A stretch of DNA of 64,000 nt from Lewinellaceae bacterium (GTDB lineage Bacteria > Bacteroidota > Bacteroidia > Chitinophagales > Saprospiraceae). The notes beneath the pieces are model-generated. The model had not been told where the DNA came from and ran no database searches. It was given only the letters and a program-made list of their open reading frames with translations. The first letter of the stretch is position 1. Every line of letters begins with the position of its first letter. The position numbers and the translations under genes are program-made. The stretch lies in the NCBI GenBank assembly GCA_020636405.1, contig JACJXW010000005.1, positions 744,001 through 808,000 of the forward strand, given 5' to 3'. Positions 62,806 to 64,000 of the stretch are shown here, in pieces.

Positions 62806-63960
62806 CTACAGGTAGCTTTCCTGCGTAATGCCGTTCGATGCCGGAGCGGCAGACGCCGGCGCGACAGCCGTGGTCAGGTTCTTACCGCGCTGTACTTTCA
62901 TATCTCTGCCGGTAGCGATCGACCAGTGGGTAATGATGGTGCGCATATCGGCCTGCACCGGGCTGCCGGCATCGTAGAGCGCGGGCACAGCGGCGGGGTC
63001 GTTGTAAACGCCCTGTTCTATCTGAATGAGCAGCCTCGACATGGGATCGGCCAGGCGGAAAAAGTCGTAAGCCTTGCCGTGCGCCTTGACGCCCACCTTT
63101 TCGGCGATCTTGTACAGCCGCTGGTCTTCGCTGGAACCTTCCGCGCGCAGCGAGTTGACGATGGGGCTGTCGAACTCCAGGGTGAGGTGGAACCAGGACA
63201 TCATAGCTACGAAGCAGAACTCGGCCTGCGACAGGTTGCCGTTCTGGCGGCGGGTCAGCAGCATAAAGTTCAGCTGGCGGGCCAGGTTGGCGATGGCGGC
63301 ATTGTCCGTCCGGTTGACGCCGCTGGTGTTCCCGAAGTTGGAAATACCTACCCATACTTCGTAGAGGAACTGCTCGAACGTTTCTACGAACTCGCGGTTG
63401 GCCGCTTCCGCCCGGATGTAGGGATAGGGCTGCCCGTCCTCGCGGCCGTGGTTGAGGTCCATGCCGAACATGCGGTAGTAATTGTTGCGCCGGTAGGCAT
63501 CAGCGTCCGGGCGAAGGCGGCTCTGGATGTTGAAGATCGAGAAAGTGCCCGGAGTACTGAAGAACAGGGCCTCGGTATTGCGCAGCCAGGCCTGGGTATC
63601 TGCATTGATTGGCGTGCCCAGTTTCTCACCGTGCAGGTATTCGAAAATGACCTTACGGAAGACCTCAAGTGTGCGGGTGTTCTCTATGAGATAGGCGTAG
63701 ATGAGGTGGTCCCAAAGGACGGTTCCCGCTTTGATGTTCCTGAGGTTGTTGTCATACGTGCTGCCAAAGAGTTTCAGGATGTTTTCCGGCATGGGATAGA
63801 ACTGGCTGCGGTTTTCCGGGCTTCCCAGGTTGCCGCCGTTTTGTCGGAAGTCCCAGGCCATTTCCAGCAGGGCGGCGAGCTCTGAAGGGTGCAGGCGGAA
63901 CAATTCTTCGGCCCGTTCCTTTATCTTCCGGGCATTGTCGGCATTGATTCTACGAAACAT
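62806..63960 (-). CDS. Unrecognised soluble protein
   Basis: 384 residues, mostly helical, no signal peptide. Phrases such as GTVLWDHLIYAYLIENTRTLEVFRKVIFEYLHGE and FEQFLYEVWVGISNFGNTSGVNRTDNAAIANLARQLNFMLLTRR are well formed but match no family I know. The last 25 residues are Ala/Pro/Ser-rich. It lies 158 bases upstream of the acidic amidase on the same strand and may share its transcript. The 62648-62805 gap shows no clear signal. Confidence 0.75.
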   Translation of the reverse strand: MFRRINADNARKIKERAEELFRLHPSELAALLEMAWDFRQNGGNLGSPENRSQFYPMPENILKLFGSTYDNNLRNIKAGTVLWDHLIYAYLIENTRTLEVFRKVIFEYLHGEKLGTPINADTQAWLRNTEALFFSTPGTFSIFNIQSRLRPDADAYRRNNYYRMFGMDLNHGREDGQPYPYIRAEAANREFVETFEQFLYEVWVGISNFGNTSGVNRTDNAAIANLARQLNFMLLTRRQNGNLSQAEFCFVAMMSWFHLTLEFDSPIVNSLRAEGSSEDQRLYKIAEKVGVKAHGKAYDFFRLADPMSRLLIQIEQGVYNDPAAVPALYDAGSPVQADMRTIITHWSIATGRDMKVQRGKNLTTAVAPASAAPASNGITQESYL

Positions 63961-64000
63961 GGTGTTTAGGATTTTTTTTTTAGAAAGATCTTTTCATTCT

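Overview
The window looks like a chromosome segment of a Bacteroidota bacterium, probably of the Saprospiria (Lewinella/Phaeodactylibacter type). The signs are type IX secretion sorting domains at the ends of secreted proteins, a promoter of the Bacteroidota form (TTTG, 19 bases, TAnnTTT), the polysaccharide gene repertoire and moderate GC. This placement is inference; no rRNA gene is present.

Region 1 (1-19.8 kb) is carbohydrate metabolism. It holds the end of a GH16-like secreted protein, a GT39 membrane glycosyltransferase, three paralogous beta-propeller-type lipoproteins, a GH53 galactanase, a GH38 alpha-mannosidase and a sialate O-acetylesterase. A plus-strand operon (mannonate dehydratase, DUF4432 protein, SMP-30 lactonase-like protein, SDR dehydrogenase) suits sugar-acid catabolism. 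A decayed PhoD-type phosphatase closes the region.

Region 2 (20-28.5 kb) is an unusual CRISPR adaptation locus. On the minus strand lie a YhcG-type nuclease, cas1, a reverse transcriptase with both retron signatures (NAxxH and VTG), small unknown proteins and a sigma factor. On the plus strand lie a small membrane protein, a SPOR-domain membrane protein and cas2, followed by a leader.

Region 3 (28.5-42.4 kb) is CRISPR array 1 (35 repeats of 36 nt), split by an IS110-family element, followed by a type III-A effector operon: unknown gene, cas6, membrane coiled-coil protein, cas10, csm2, csm3, csm4, csm5, a second cas6 and an EAD-like small protein. Cas10 keeps GGDD but has lost the HD motif; Csm3 keeps its catalytic Asp. 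No csm6 is seen, so the membrane protein and the EAD-like protein are candidate signal-dependent effectors.

Region 4 (42.4-56 kb) begins with a relic CRISPR array riddled with palindromic mini-elements. Next comes an FGE-domain protein / LRR-Roc-COR-TIR / FGE-domain protein cassette whose last gene is broken by an IS256 element. CRISPR array 2 follows (29 repeats of 37 nt), also split by the same IS110 element, which itself carries an IS21 insertion.

The most striking result is that the IS110 element sits at exactly the same point in the repeats of both arrays, between AAGGTAGG and ACTGCGAC. Its non-coding left end folds into a bridge-RNA-like structure whose two target guides spell the two sides of that CRISPR repeat. 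This is direct sequence support for an RNA-guided transposon that homes to CRISPR repeats, at the predicted Cas6 processing point.

Region 5 (56-64 kb) holds an AraC-cyclase-TPR sensory protein, an acyltransferase, a large acidic amidase/peptidoglycan-binding protein and an unrecognised protein.
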